Shown: piece after piece, positions 43,583-50,817 of the stretch
Position numbering within the stretch: position 1 is the first letter of the stretch
Layout of the letters: each line of letters opens with the position of its first letter
Source: Deinococcus cellulosilyticus NBRC 106333 = KACC 11606
GTDB lineage: Bacteria; Deinococcota; Deinococci; Deinococcales; Deinococcaceae
Assembly (NCBI RefSeq): GCF_007990775.1
Contig: NZ_BJXB01000018.1
Location: 49,533-113,532 of the forward strand
Length of the DNA stretch: 64,000 bases
Direction: 5' to 3'
Position numbers and translations under genes: made by a program
Notes under the pieces: generated by a model
What the model was told of the DNA's origin: nothing
Seen by the model: the letters and a program-made list of their open reading frames with translations, nothing else
The model's database searches: none

Positions 43583-44302
43583 GTGAACCACAAAACCATC
43601 ACCAAAGAAGTTCGCAAAGCCTACCGCAAATACGACGAGCAGGCCAGCAACTGGATTGAGCAGTACACCGCAGAAGGCGGGCGCATCTACTGTCAGGCAG
43701 GCTGCTTCAAGTGCTGCGACATGCCGATCCGCATCAGCTGGGCCGAGGCCCTCACCATCTCTGAAAGCCTGACCGATGAGCAGTTCACAAAAATCCAGCG
43801 GCATGCCAACAAGGTCTGGGTGAATGCCCACAAGAGCAAAAACAGCGACGAGTACGCAGAAAACCACCGCAAGTTTGTGGGCTTCTGTCCGCTGCTGGAC
43901 AAAACCAGTGGCGGATGCACCCTGTACGGAGACCGTCCCATCCGCTGTCGGGACACTTACTCTGGCATGCCTGCCCATTTTTGCGGTGCAGGAGCCCTGA
44001 GCAAACTGTCCTCTTCAGAACTCCGGCAGTACCAGCGCACCGTTCGTTCAGCTGAGGTGTTCGATGGGTACTCCCACTACATCGCTCCCCTCGAAGACCT
44101 CTCCCTGCCCGCGTGGAACAGGTTCAGCCTGCTCATGAAACGCGAGATGGGTCTGGAGGTGTGGGGAGACTTCTGGTATCTGGTCACCATGACCCGCAAT
44201 CCCGATTTTGTGGAGGCCCTCACCCTGAAAAACAGGCGCAAGGTGATTCAGAAACTGCAGGAACTTGGCCTTTACCACGAAGAAATTGTTCAGCTGGACT
44301 GA
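43583..44302 (+). CDS. YkgJ-family cysteine-cluster protein
   Basis: 239 residues. Cysteine pattern YCQAGCFKCCDMPI, FCPLLD, GGCTLYGDRPIRCRDTY is the zinc/iron-chelating CxxxCxxCC family signature (UPF0153/YkgJ). Function unknown; clusters are predicted from cysteines only. GTG 43583 (MNHKTITKEV) chosen over ATG 43550 because GAGG is five bases upstream, and the ATG is inside a hairpin. Confidence 0.85.
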   Translation: MNHKTITKEVRKAYRKYDEQASNWIEQYTAEGGRIYCQAGCFKCCDMPIRISWAEALTISESLTDEQFTKIQRHANKVWVNAHKSKNSDEYAENHRKFVGFCPLLDKTSGGCTLYGDRPIRCRDTYSGMPAHFCGAGALSKLSSSELRQYQRTVRSAEVFDGYSHYIAPLEDLSLPAWNRFSLLMKREMGLEVWGDFWYLVTMTRNPDFVEALTLKNRRKVIQKLQELGLYHEEIVQLD

Positions 44303-44318
44303 AATTCATGAACAGAAA

Positions 44319-44356
44319 CGTCTGGTGGGGGTCTTTTATGGGACCTCCACCAGACG
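44319..44356 (-). terminator. Hairpin spanning the stop codon of the next gene
   Basis: CGTCTGGTGG (44319-44328) pairs with CCACCAGACG (44347-44356), extended by GGGTC/GGACC inside. On the minus strand TTTCTGTT follows. It covers the last codons and stop of the minus-strand gene. Confidence 0.5.
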
Positions 44357-44671
44357 CCGTTTGAGGAGGTCAAAGTACATCACCTCATAGCGCTCTGAGA
44401 GCAGGGCTTTGACCTGCCTGGCAAGTTCCATTCCCAGGACCACAAAAGCTTCTTCTGCTTCTGGGCTGGGAAAAGCCGAAGATGCAGGATCATCCATGTT
44501 CAGGATGTCATCGAAATCTGTGGCCCAGTCGATGAGGGCCTGAGAGAGCTCTGGGGGAAGGTTCAAGTCTTGCGGCTCTACATTGAAATAATCCTGTGGG
44601 GTTGAAATCCACAGGGGCCAGCAGTGGTAATCGGTCATCACTTTCAGCAGGGGTTTGTGTGAATCAGTCAT
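44336..44671 (-). CDS. Hypothetical protein
   Basis: 111 residues, acidic, no membrane segment. Not recognised: MTDSHKPLLKVMTDYHCWPL, WISTPQDYFNVEPQDLNLPPELSQALIDWATDFDDIL, then a helical C-terminus. The phrase pattern (Trp-rich start, FNVEPQDLNLP) resembles small immunity-like or SMI1-type fragments only weakly. ATG 44671 has AAGGA at proper spacing, preferred to 44698. Confidence 0.7.
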   Translation of the reverse strand: MTDSHKPLLKVMTDYHCWPLWISTPQDYFNVEPQDLNLPPELSQALIDWATDFDDILNMDDPASSAFPSPEAEEAFVVLGMELARQVKALLSERYEVMYFDLLKRRLVEVP

Positions 44672-44738
44672 GGGGTTTCCTTCGTATTTTAGGACCAATT
44701 TGGGTTTTTTTGCTCATTTTCCTCTGAAGAGGAGCGTG

Positions 44739-45095
44739 TATAATCTGAATCAGGGCAGGTACCCAATTCCCCGCCCAGGGGTGTACTCGACTCTAGCGAC
44801 CTCTCATGGATTCTGTGAGGTCAACAGAGGAAGGTGAGACGGGCAAACAATGGCTGCCAGACCTTGAATGCAGGGGCAGTCGCAAACAAAACAAGACAGA
44901 CAAATCCAGGTCACAAGGCGTGTCAGATCGGCTTCTGTCATGAAGCCATTGACTTGAAGATCTCCTTGCGCTTGACTGCCTTTTTATCCATGTGAGGACC
45001 CTGGTCCTGACAGTGATGTTTTATTGCTTTGAAATTCAGTTTCCAGTTGAAAGGCAGAAGGCGCAGACAAAAGGGGCAATGCCCCGGGTGAAACC
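44739..45095 (+). ncRNA. Long structured leader or small RNA before the SMR gene (unassigned)
   Basis: TATAAT (44739-44744) starts a 345-base stretch with no credible ORF. Visible structure: GGGC...GCCC (44753-44777), GACCTC..CA / TG.GAGGTC hairpin (44799-44822), GGCTTC-TGTCAT-GAAGCC (44930-44947), and GGGGC-AAT-GCCCC (45073-45085) just ahead of the SMR start. Single-stranded islands such as GGTCAACAGAGGAAGGTGAG look conserved in style, but I could not match the core of guanidine, M-box, c-di-AMP or other riboswitches. It may be a regulator of the transporter or an independent RNA. Confidence 0.35.
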
Positions 45096-45422
45096 ATGCC
45101 ATTTTTGATGTTATCGATCCTTGCAGATGTGATTGCCACCGCAGCCCTGAAATCATCTGAAGGATTCACCAGACTGGTCCCCACCCTGATTGTGCTGCTC
45201 GGGTATGGACTGGGTTTTTATTTTCTTTCCCTGAGCCTGAAGGTCATTCCAGTTGGGACCGCATACGCTGTGGCTTCCGGTCTGGGAACGGCCCTGATTG
45301 TGCTGCTGGGGGTGCTTTTCATGAAAGAGCCCCTCAGCGCAGCAAAACTGGGTGCCATCCTGTTGATTGTGGCAGGTGTGGTGGCCCTGAATGCTCTCGA
45401 TGGGCACAGCTCAAAATCCTGA
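45096..45422 (+). CDS. Small multidrug resistance (SMR) transporter, EmrE-like, Asp in the key acidic position
   Basis: 108 residues, four membrane helices. Clear EmrE similarity: ALKSSEGFTRLVPT, VIPVGTAYAVASGLGTALI. EmrE's essential helix-1 Glu14 corresponds here to Asp11 in SILADVIATAALK. SMR proteins exchange protons for cationic compounds or guanidinium; the substrate here is unknown. GGGTG lies near the ATG but a GGGGC-AAT-GCCCC hairpin sits immediately before it. Confidence 0.88.
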   Translation: MPFLMLSILADVIATAALKSSEGFTRLVPTLIVLLGYGLGFYFLSLSLKVIPVGTAYAVASGLGTALIVLLGVLFMKEPLSAAKLGAILLIVAGVVALNALDGHSSKS

Positions 45423-45438
45423 TCTTTGTTTCCTTTGC

Positions 45439-45464
45439 AAGAGCGGTGAAAACCGCTCTTTTTT
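45439..45464 (+). terminator. Terminator after SMR gene
   Basis: AAGAGCGG-TGAAAA-CCGCTCTT then TTTT. Confidence 0.85.
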
Positions 45465-45637
45465 GTTGGATGCAAATGTCAATCTTCATGAATCCTTGGT
45501 TTCTGGCCCTGGAACGACTTGATCACATGGGCCGTATGACAGAGAGTGATAGGTTGAGGACACCCGGAACACACCCAGATGCCAGGACACGTGCTGTCGT
45601 GTTTCTGAGCTGTGGTTTCCGATCCACCGGAGGAAAA

Positions 45638-47155
45638 ATGAATCAAGGAATTTTGACCCTCACTGCAGCCCTGCTCACTGTGGGCCTGATGGGCACGGGA
45701 CAGGCCCAGACGGACAAGAAGCCCACCACCCAGAAATGCGGAAATTACACGGTCACCACCGAACCTGTCACCAGTGCAGAATACCAGCAGGAAAGAATCA
45801 CCCTCAAAGGCCCGAAAGGGGTGGTGTATTCCACCGAGGACTGGATGGTGGAAACCAAATGGTGCAAGGATGTCACCGGTGACGGGATTCCAGAAGTGGA
45901 CCTCTTGCTGTTCTCTGGGGGAGCCCACTGCTGCTTCAGCCACAAGGTGTATTCCCTGACCACCCCTCCCAGATTGCTGCTGCAGGCAGACACTGCGCAC
46001 ACCGATGCACTGGACCCCAGACAGCTGGATGGCAAAGGTCCTTTTGAGCTGGTCACTGCAGACTGGCGTTTTGCCTATGGCTTTGGGATGAGTTTCGCAG
46101 AGAGTGTGGCCCTCCCAGAGGTCTACTCTTACGTGAATGGCCATTACGTGGTTAACACCCGGGCATTCCCGGCCCTGATCAGCAGCTGGTTTTCGGATGT
46201 CAAGAAGGTGGAGGATTCCTACTCTGCACTGGCAAAAGTCTCTGAACTGTTGTTGCTTGGCAAGGACAGCCAGATCGACAGCACCCTCAGGAATGCCCCA
46301 GCAGACTTGCGCAACTGGATCACAGGTTATCTGCCAGACATCCGCGAATACCTGAGCACACTGGGTTACAACGACTATCCCGTGATGGCCGGAGTGCGCC
46401 CTGAAGACAACACCTACATCACCGCTGTGGGCAGTTTCACCACCCCTGGCAGCAAGCAGGTGCTTTCGGTTCTGCAAGGAAGCGCAAAAAACCCTTACGT
46501 GAAAGCAGGACAGCTCGGGGTGGTGCTGATTGACAAAACATCCTCTGGCTTCAAGGTGACCCCCACGGGCCTCACCCTGCCCAGGGTGGCAAAAGACCTC
46601 TACGACGAGGGTTTCAACCTGGATGTGGCCGTGAAGCGCAGCAACGGCCTGTTTGATGTGGTGGTCCGCAACAGCCGCAGCGGCTCGCAGAAACTGCAGG
46701 CCTACCGGATGAGCAAAAACACCCTGGTGCCTGTGAAGAATGACGCACTGGACACCGCCCTGAAAGCCATTCAGGACCTGCACAACCTCAGTGAGGTCAA
46801 TGAGAAGATCTTCGACAAGACCACCAAACGCACCCCCGCGCAACTCGCAGCCCTGATGGACCGGGCAAACCTGATGCGCCAGCAGGGCAAAGCCTGGACC
46901 CCTCTGCTGGGGATCGAGCCAGAGCAGGTCGGAGAATTCGACTGGTACACCCTGCAATTCCTCAGGGACACCCCCCAGGAAGCCCAGATCTATGTGACCC
47001 TGGATTACGGCACCATCCCTGAGGATGCTGGAGATTACGGGGTTTTTGGCAAGCGTTATGGCATGACCCTGACCCTGCAAAAAGACCAGAACTGGAAGAT
47101 CACCTCGGTGGACATGACCCGCCTGAAGGCCAGCCCTTATGATGAGAACGAATGA
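45638..47155 (+). CDS. Secreted protein of unknown function
   Basis: 505 residues. Signal peptide MNQGILTLTAALLTVGLMG then TGQAQ. Next part has CGNYTVTTEPV and TKWCKDVTGDGIPEVDLLLFSGGAHCCF, where DVTGDGIPEVDL looks like an FG-GAP/VCBS calcium-loop element, and two further cysteines (HCCF). The remaining 350 residues are not recognised; C-terminal IYVTLDYGTIPEDAGDYGVF may be a beta domain. CGGAGG precedes ATG 45638; the frame open to 45446 is leader. Stop overlaps the KynB-like gene (ATGA). Confidence 0.8.
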   Translation: MNQGILTLTAALLTVGLMGTGQAQTDKKPTTQKCGNYTVTTEPVTSAEYQQERITLKGPKGVVYSTEDWMVETKWCKDVTGDGIPEVDLLLFSGGAHCCFSHKVYSLTTPPRLLLQADTAHTDALDPRQLDGKGPFELVTADWRFAYGFGMSFAESVALPEVYSYVNGHYVVNTRAFPALISSWFSDVKKVEDSYSALAKVSELLLLGKDSQIDSTLRNAPADLRNWITGYLPDIREYLSTLGYNDYPVMAGVRPEDNTYITAVGSFTTPGSKQVLSVLQGSAKNPYVKAGQLGVVLIDKTSSGFKVTPTGLTLPRVAKDLYDEGFNLDVAVKRSNGLFDVVVRNSRSGSQKLQAYRMSKNTLVPVKNDALDTALKAIQDLHNLSEVNEKIFDKTTKRTPAQLAALMDRANLMRQQGKAWTPLLGIEPEQVGEFDWYTLQFLRDTPQEAQIYVTLDYGTIPEDAGDYGVFGKRYGMTLTLQKDQNWKITSVDMTRLKASPYDENE

Positions 47156-47763
47156 TTGACCTGACCCGCAAACTCGTGCACGGTTTCCCGACCTGGCCGG
47201 GAGACACCCCTTTTGCCTTTCAACCCACCATGCAGATCCAGCATGGAGACACGGTGAACGTGGGCATGTTCTCCACCACCACCCACCTCGGGACCCATCT
47301 GGATGCCCCTTACCATTACAGCGATCAGGGCCTGAAACTCGGAGAAATCCCCCTCACCACCCTGATCGGTGAATGCCTGGTGATCGATGCCAGAGGCCAC
47401 AGGCTTCTTCCTGTGACCCTGCTTGAGGGCATCGGGCAGTTGCCTGAACGGGTGGCCTTCTTCACAGGCGAGCCAGAGGAGTGGAGCACTTTTCCCACAG
47501 ATTTCAGTGCTTTCAGTCCGGAACTCATTGACCACCTGGGGCATCATGGAGTGAAGATGCTCATCACAGATGCACCGAGTGTGGACCCCCTGACCTCCAA
47601 AGACCTGCCTGCCCACCAGGCCTGCCTGCGCAACAACATCGTGATCCTGGAGGGGGTCAACCTGAATGGTGTGGAATTCAAAAAGTATGAGCTGATCTGT
47701 CTGCCCCTCAATCTGGTGGACGCCGACGGTGCCCCTGCACGGGCAATCCTCAGAGAGCTGTAA
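47152..47763 (+). CDS. Cyclase-family metal hydrolase (KynB / arylformamidase-like)
   Basis: 203 residues. The metal-binding signature HLGTHLDAPYHY (HxGTHxDxPxH, 43-54) is intact. MIDLTRKLVHGFPTWPGD at the start and LPLNLVDADGAPARAILREL at the end match bacterial KynB, which hydrolyses N-formylkynurenine in tryptophan breakdown. No other kynurenine gene is nearby, so another amide substrate is possible. Overlaps the secreted-protein gene by four bases. Confidence 0.85.
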   Translation: MIDLTRKLVHGFPTWPGDTPFAFQPTMQIQHGDTVNVGMFSTTTHLGTHLDAPYHYSDQGLKLGEIPLTTLIGECLVIDARGHRLLPVTLLEGIGQLPERVAFFTGEPEEWSTFPTDFSAFSPELIDHLGHHGVKMLITDAPSVDPLTSKDLPAHQACLRNNIVILEGVNLNGVEFKKYELICLPLNLVDADGAPARAILREL

Positions 47764-47784
47764 ACCACAGGACAAGGAGAAGGT

Positions 47785-48402
47785 GTGCCAAGATTCGAGA
47801 ACAAGAACAAACGGATGCTGCAGGTCCAGATGTCCAACGAAAAGATTTTTGCCCTGGCGGGATCGATGGTGGCCTACGAGGGGAACTTCAAGTTTGAGAA
47901 ATCCTCCCTGGGTGGAGGGGGCATCTTCAAAGCCCTGAAGCGTGCCGCCACCGGAGAGGGCATCCCCCTGATGGTCTGCCAGGGGAGTGGGACGGTTTAC
48001 TTTGCACGTGAAGCCAAAGAGGTGAACGTCATTCCCCTGATGGGTGAAAAACTCTTTGTGGAAAGCAGCAGTTTGCTGGCCTACGACCAGAGTGTGCGCA
48101 CCGATGTGGTTTTCAGAGGGCTCCGGGGCATGACTTCGGGGCAGGGCCTTTTCACCACCACCGTGGAAGGACAGGGCACCGTGACCCTGCTTTCAGAAGG
48201 TCCCATCATTGCACTGGAGGTCACCCCCCAGATGCCCCTCTGTGTGGACCCTGACGCCTTTATTGCCTACAAGGGCAACCTGCAGCAGGACTTCATTTTC
48301 GACGTGAACTGGAAAACTTTTGTCGGTCAGGACTCCGGGGAGACCTTCCAGTTGAAATTCTCAGGGCAGGGCGTGGTGTACATTCAGCCCGCAGAGAGGT
48401 GA
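47785..48402 (+). CDS. AIM24-family protein, paralogue 1
   Basis: 205 residues of the AIM24/TIGR00266 beta-sandwich family: KIFALAGSMVAYEGNFKF, GQGLFTTTVEGQGTVTL, ALEVTPQMPLCVDPDAFIAY and SGETFQLKFSGQGVVYIQ. Bacterial members are of unknown function. Start GTG 47785 with AAGGAG upstream. First of three tandem paralogues; no membrane or signal segment. Confidence 0.88.
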   Translation: MPRFENKNKRMLQVQMSNEKIFALAGSMVAYEGNFKFEKSSLGGGGIFKALKRAATGEGIPLMVCQGSGTVYFAREAKEVNVIPLMGEKLFVESSSLLAYDQSVRTDVVFRGLRGMTSGQGLFTTTVEGQGTVTLLSEGPIIALEVTPQMPLCVDPDAFIAYKGNLQQDFIFDVNWKTFVGQDSGETFQLKFSGQGVVYIQPAER

Positions 48403-48404
48403 GC

Positions 48405-49049
48405 ATGACGAGGTACACCCGCATCAACGAAACACTGGTTCAGGCAGACCTGAACGGATCAGAAGAACTGTATGCCAAGAAGGGCTCGATGCTGGCCTAC
48501 ACCGGAGACGTGCAGTTCCAGGGGGCCTTTCTGGCCGGAGGGAGCATCCAGACCGCAGCCATGCGGCAGGTCACAAACGAGGGATTGCAACTGATGAAAG
48601 CCCACGGCAGAGGCTCTGTGCTGTACGGATATCACGGCCTGCTGGTGAACATCATTCCTCTGGGAGGTGAACGTCTGTACGTCGAGAGCGACTACGTGCT
48701 GGCCTTTGACCACCAGATCCGTGCAGGAACCGAATTTCTGGGCAACCAGGGCGGCGTGGGTGGCATGGTGAGAGGTGCCATGGCCGGACAGGGTCTTTTC
48801 ACCACCACCCTTGATGGGTACGGAGACGTGGTGATCCTGTCTTCGGGAGACCTGATCGAACTGCAGGTGGACGCCAGCCGCCCTGTCTTCGTGGACCCTC
48901 AGGCTTACGTGGGGCACAAAGGGCACCTGACCACCCAGATTCACACCGATGTCAGCTGGAAGACCTTTGTGGGCCAGAGCTCCGGAGAGAGTTTCCAGTT
49001 TAAATTCACCGGCCAGGGCACTGTTTACGTGCAGGCAGATGAAAGGTAA
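48405..49049 (+). CDS. AIM24-family protein, paralogue 2
   Basis: 214 residues. Same framework as its neighbours: LYAKKGSMLAYTGDVQF, GQGLFTTTLDGYGDVVIL, FVDPQAYVGHKGHLTT and SGESFQFKFTGQGTVYVQADER, nearly identical at its C-terminus to paralogue 1. Start ATG 48405 is five bases after AGAGG, which lies in the end of the preceding gene; an in-frame GTG at 48399 is less well spaced. Two bases after paralogue 1. Confidence 0.88.
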   Translation: MTRYTRINETLVQADLNGSEELYAKKGSMLAYTGDVQFQGAFLAGGSIQTAAMRQVTNEGLQLMKAHGRGSVLYGYHGLLVNIIPLGGERLYVESDYVLAFDHQIRAGTEFLGNQGGVGGMVRGAMAGQGLFTTTLDGYGDVVILSSGDLIELQVDASRPVFVDPQAYVGHKGHLTTQIHTDVSWKTFVGQSSGESFQFKFTGQGTVYVQADER

Positions 49050-49058
49050 AGGGAAAGC

Positions 49059-49796
49059 ATGACCATCCTGAATGTGAACACCCTGCCCGTGAATGACAAC
49101 ATCAACCCCTACGCCTTCAGCGTGGATGTGGTCAAAGATTACATCGTTCGCAAGGGAAAAATGATCGCCTACTACGGCAATCTGCGTTTCGAGGCCCTCG
49201 GATCAAACATCATTGACATGATTGTGGCCAACTCCTTCAACGCCCCGGCTTATGGTGGAGACTACATCGTGGTGACTGGCAGAGGGAAACTGGTCGTGGG
49301 CGACAATGGCAACCACATCAACAGCTACGATCTGGAAAATGCCAACATGACCATCAAGGCCGCCAACCTGCTCGCCTATGAACCCACCTTGACCTGCGAG
49401 GAATGCGTGACGCCAGGGTACGTGACCTTGCTGGGAACCGGGAAAATGCTGGCCTCCAGCAATGGCATGGTCCACTTCATGGAACCTCCCGTGCGTGTGG
49501 ACCCGGACGCCCTGCTGGGCTGGGCAGATTGCCCCACCCCCTCTTTTCACCACGATTACGCCTACGTGCGCAATGCCCTGAGCCTCGGTGCCAGCATGAT
49601 GGGCCTCAGCACCAGTGGGGAAGAGAAACAGATCAACTTCACCGGTCAGGGCACCGTGATCATCCAGTCCTCGGAGGTGGGCCTGAAAGGAAGCGGCCTG
49701 CTGCAGGAGATCCTGAACGACATGAACCACCTGCAGCACACCGAGATGCTGACCCTCAAGAGCATTCTGGAACAGCGCCTGAACCAGAACCGCTGA
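49059..49796 (+). CDS. AIM24-family protein, paralogue 3 (divergent)
   Basis: 245 residues. Shares IVRKGKMIAYYGNLRF, LLAYEPT, RVDPDALLGW and FTGQGTVIIQSSE but is more divergent, with CEECVTPGY cysteines and a C-terminal helical extension of about 40 residues (LLQEILNDMNHLQHTEML). The extension could make it the odd subunit of a hetero-assembly. AAAGGG precedes the ATG. Confidence 0.87.
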   Translation: MTILNVNTLPVNDNINPYAFSVDVVKDYIVRKGKMIAYYGNLRFEALGSNIIDMIVANSFNAPAYGGDYIVVTGRGKLVVGDNGNHINSYDLENANMTIKAANLLAYEPTLTCEECVTPGYVTLLGTGKMLASSNGMVHFMEPPVRVDPDALLGWADCPTPSFHHDYAYVRNALSLGASMMGLSTSGEEKQINFTGQGTVIIQSSEVGLKGSGLLQEILNDMNHLQHTEMLTLKSILEQRLNQNR

Positions 49797-50006
49797 TCAG
49801 CTGTTGGTGCCTCCCAGCACGTACAGCAGCAGGTGCTGCATCTTGTGCATCTCAAATTCCAGATCTGGCTGGACTTCCAGACAGGTGGTCGGGGTGGGAG
49901 GCCGGGCAGGATCATGGGTGAAGACCTCTGCTGTGGGCAGGCGCACTTTGACCTGAAACAATACGGTTCTGTGGATGTCTTTTGCATGAAAAATAGAGCT
50001 GTTCAT
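49797..50006 (-). CDS. Small hypothetical protein
   Basis: 69 residues (MNSSIFHAKDIHRTVLFQVK, then RLPTAEVFTHDPARPPTPTT and a C-terminal LLLYVLGGTNS). Not recognised. Support: ATG preceded by TATCCT at six bases, as in the GGCT gene; codon choice of the second half is typical of real genes here; the stop abuts the end of AIM24 paralogue 3. It could still be spurious. Confidence 0.5.
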   Translation of the reverse strand: MNSSIFHAKDIHRTVLFQVKVRLPTAEVFTHDPARPPTPTTCLEVQPDLEFEMHKMQHLLLYVLGGTNS

Positions 50007-50018
50007 GGCTCCAGGATA

Positions 50019-50045
50019 AAGAGGGAAGCTCAGGTCTTCCCTCTT
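50019..50045 (-). terminator. Terminator for the 50061-50573 gene
   Basis: AAGAGGGAAG / CTTCCCTCTT with 7-base loop; minus strand then TTTAT. Confidence 0.6.
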
Positions 50046-50060
50046 CTCGGTGCCTGGGTT

Positions 50061-50573
50061 TCAGCGGGTGTAGAACTCACCATCGTGCCTTGCCAGCACG
50101 TCTCTGGCATGCTCTTCCTGCACACTGTCTTCTGTGTTCACCGAGATCAGGATCTTGCCGTCACGCAGGGCATCGTCGTAAAAGCGGGTTTCACGTGCGG
50201 GGTCATGTGTGACAGCATTTCCGGTGTTCATGTGCTGGGTGGCAATCAGGTTGTCGGCAGCGTCATTCACCGGAACGATCATCGGGGTGCCCAGGGTGCC
50301 CATGCCTGCCGGAGCCATGGTGTTGTTGGGAGGGATGTAGAACAGGTCCCGGTTGGCACTTTGCACGGCAACATCATTGAGGGTGTCGGTGTTGACCGTA
50401 CCGTCCTCAGTGGGACCTGCGGCCTGCACGTCCTGTGAGGATTCGGTCTGGGCCGCACTGTCGCTGTGGTGGCTGAGCAGGATGTGCTGCTCACCAATTC
50501 CCAGATTTTTCAGTTCCTGAACAGCAGCCTGGGCCTGGGTGCTGTCTCTGAACACGGCGGTGACTCTTGACAT
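50061..50573 (-). CDS. Stress-type small protein (YflT/GsiB-like N-terminus), hypothetical
   Basis: 170 residues, acidic, soluble. MSRVTAVFRDSTQAQAAVQELKNLGIGEQHILLSHH recalls the general-stress YflT/GSP17M fold; then a low-complexity middle (SSQDVQAAGPTEDGTVNTDT) and GMGTLGTPMIVPVND, GKILISVNTEDSVQEEHARDVLARHDGEFYTR like the second strand/helix of the same fold. GGAGGAG precedes ATG 50573. The longer frame to 50876 would run through the repeat and is rejected. Confidence 0.7.
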   Translation of the reverse strand: MSRVTAVFRDSTQAQAAVQELKNLGIGEQHILLSHHSDSAAQTESSQDVQAAGPTEDGTVNTDTLNDVAVQSANRDLFYIPPNNTMAPAGMGTLGTPMIVPVNDAADNLIATQHMNTGNAVTHDPARETRFYDDALRDGKILISVNTEDSVQEEHARDVLARHDGEFYTR

Positions 50574-50648
50574 GCTTCTCCTCCTTGAGGGTCTTTCCCT
50601 GCATTCTCTCCTGTGCTGCAAAGGGTTTCCGTTGGGTTTCGTACCTTC

Positions 50649-50690
50649 GGAAAGCCGAGGGCCAGGAGCCCAGAGCCGAGGGCAAAAAGA
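50649..50690. repeat. Dispersed repeat, family 2, copy 3 (short)
   Basis: CGGAAAGCCGAGGGCCAGGA then GCCCAGAGCCGAGGGCAAAA: shares its pieces with 6631-6665 and 54948-54975. It lies in the 50574-50817 gap before mutS. Confidence 0.55.
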
Positions 50691-50781
50691 GTGCGTGAAT
50701 GGGGTCAGCCTTGTTCCTGATGCAGGGGCGCTACAGCCTCCGGTTGTTCTGTTCATGAAGTAGATGGTCTCCCTGATTCTG

Positions 50782-50809
50782 TTGCGAGCATGATAAATCC
50801 TGATATACT
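50782..50809 (+). promoter_or_regulatory. mutSL promoter, leaderless
   Basis: TTGCGA (50782-50787), 16 bases, extended -10 TGATATACT (hexamer 50804-50809), then eight bases and the ATG of mutS. No ribosome site. Confidence 0.65.
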
Positions 50810-50817
50810 GTGAATCT

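Noticed and set aside
44739..44900. Guanidine (ykkC), M-box or c-di-AMP (ydaO) riboswitch, RNase P RNA, SRP RNA or tmRNA
   Set aside because: Only short word matches; the invariant cores (for example ykkC CUAGGGUUCCG..CCGAGAG, ydaO GGGGACC and AGCUAACCUC, RNase P GAGGAAAGUCC) are absent or out of order.
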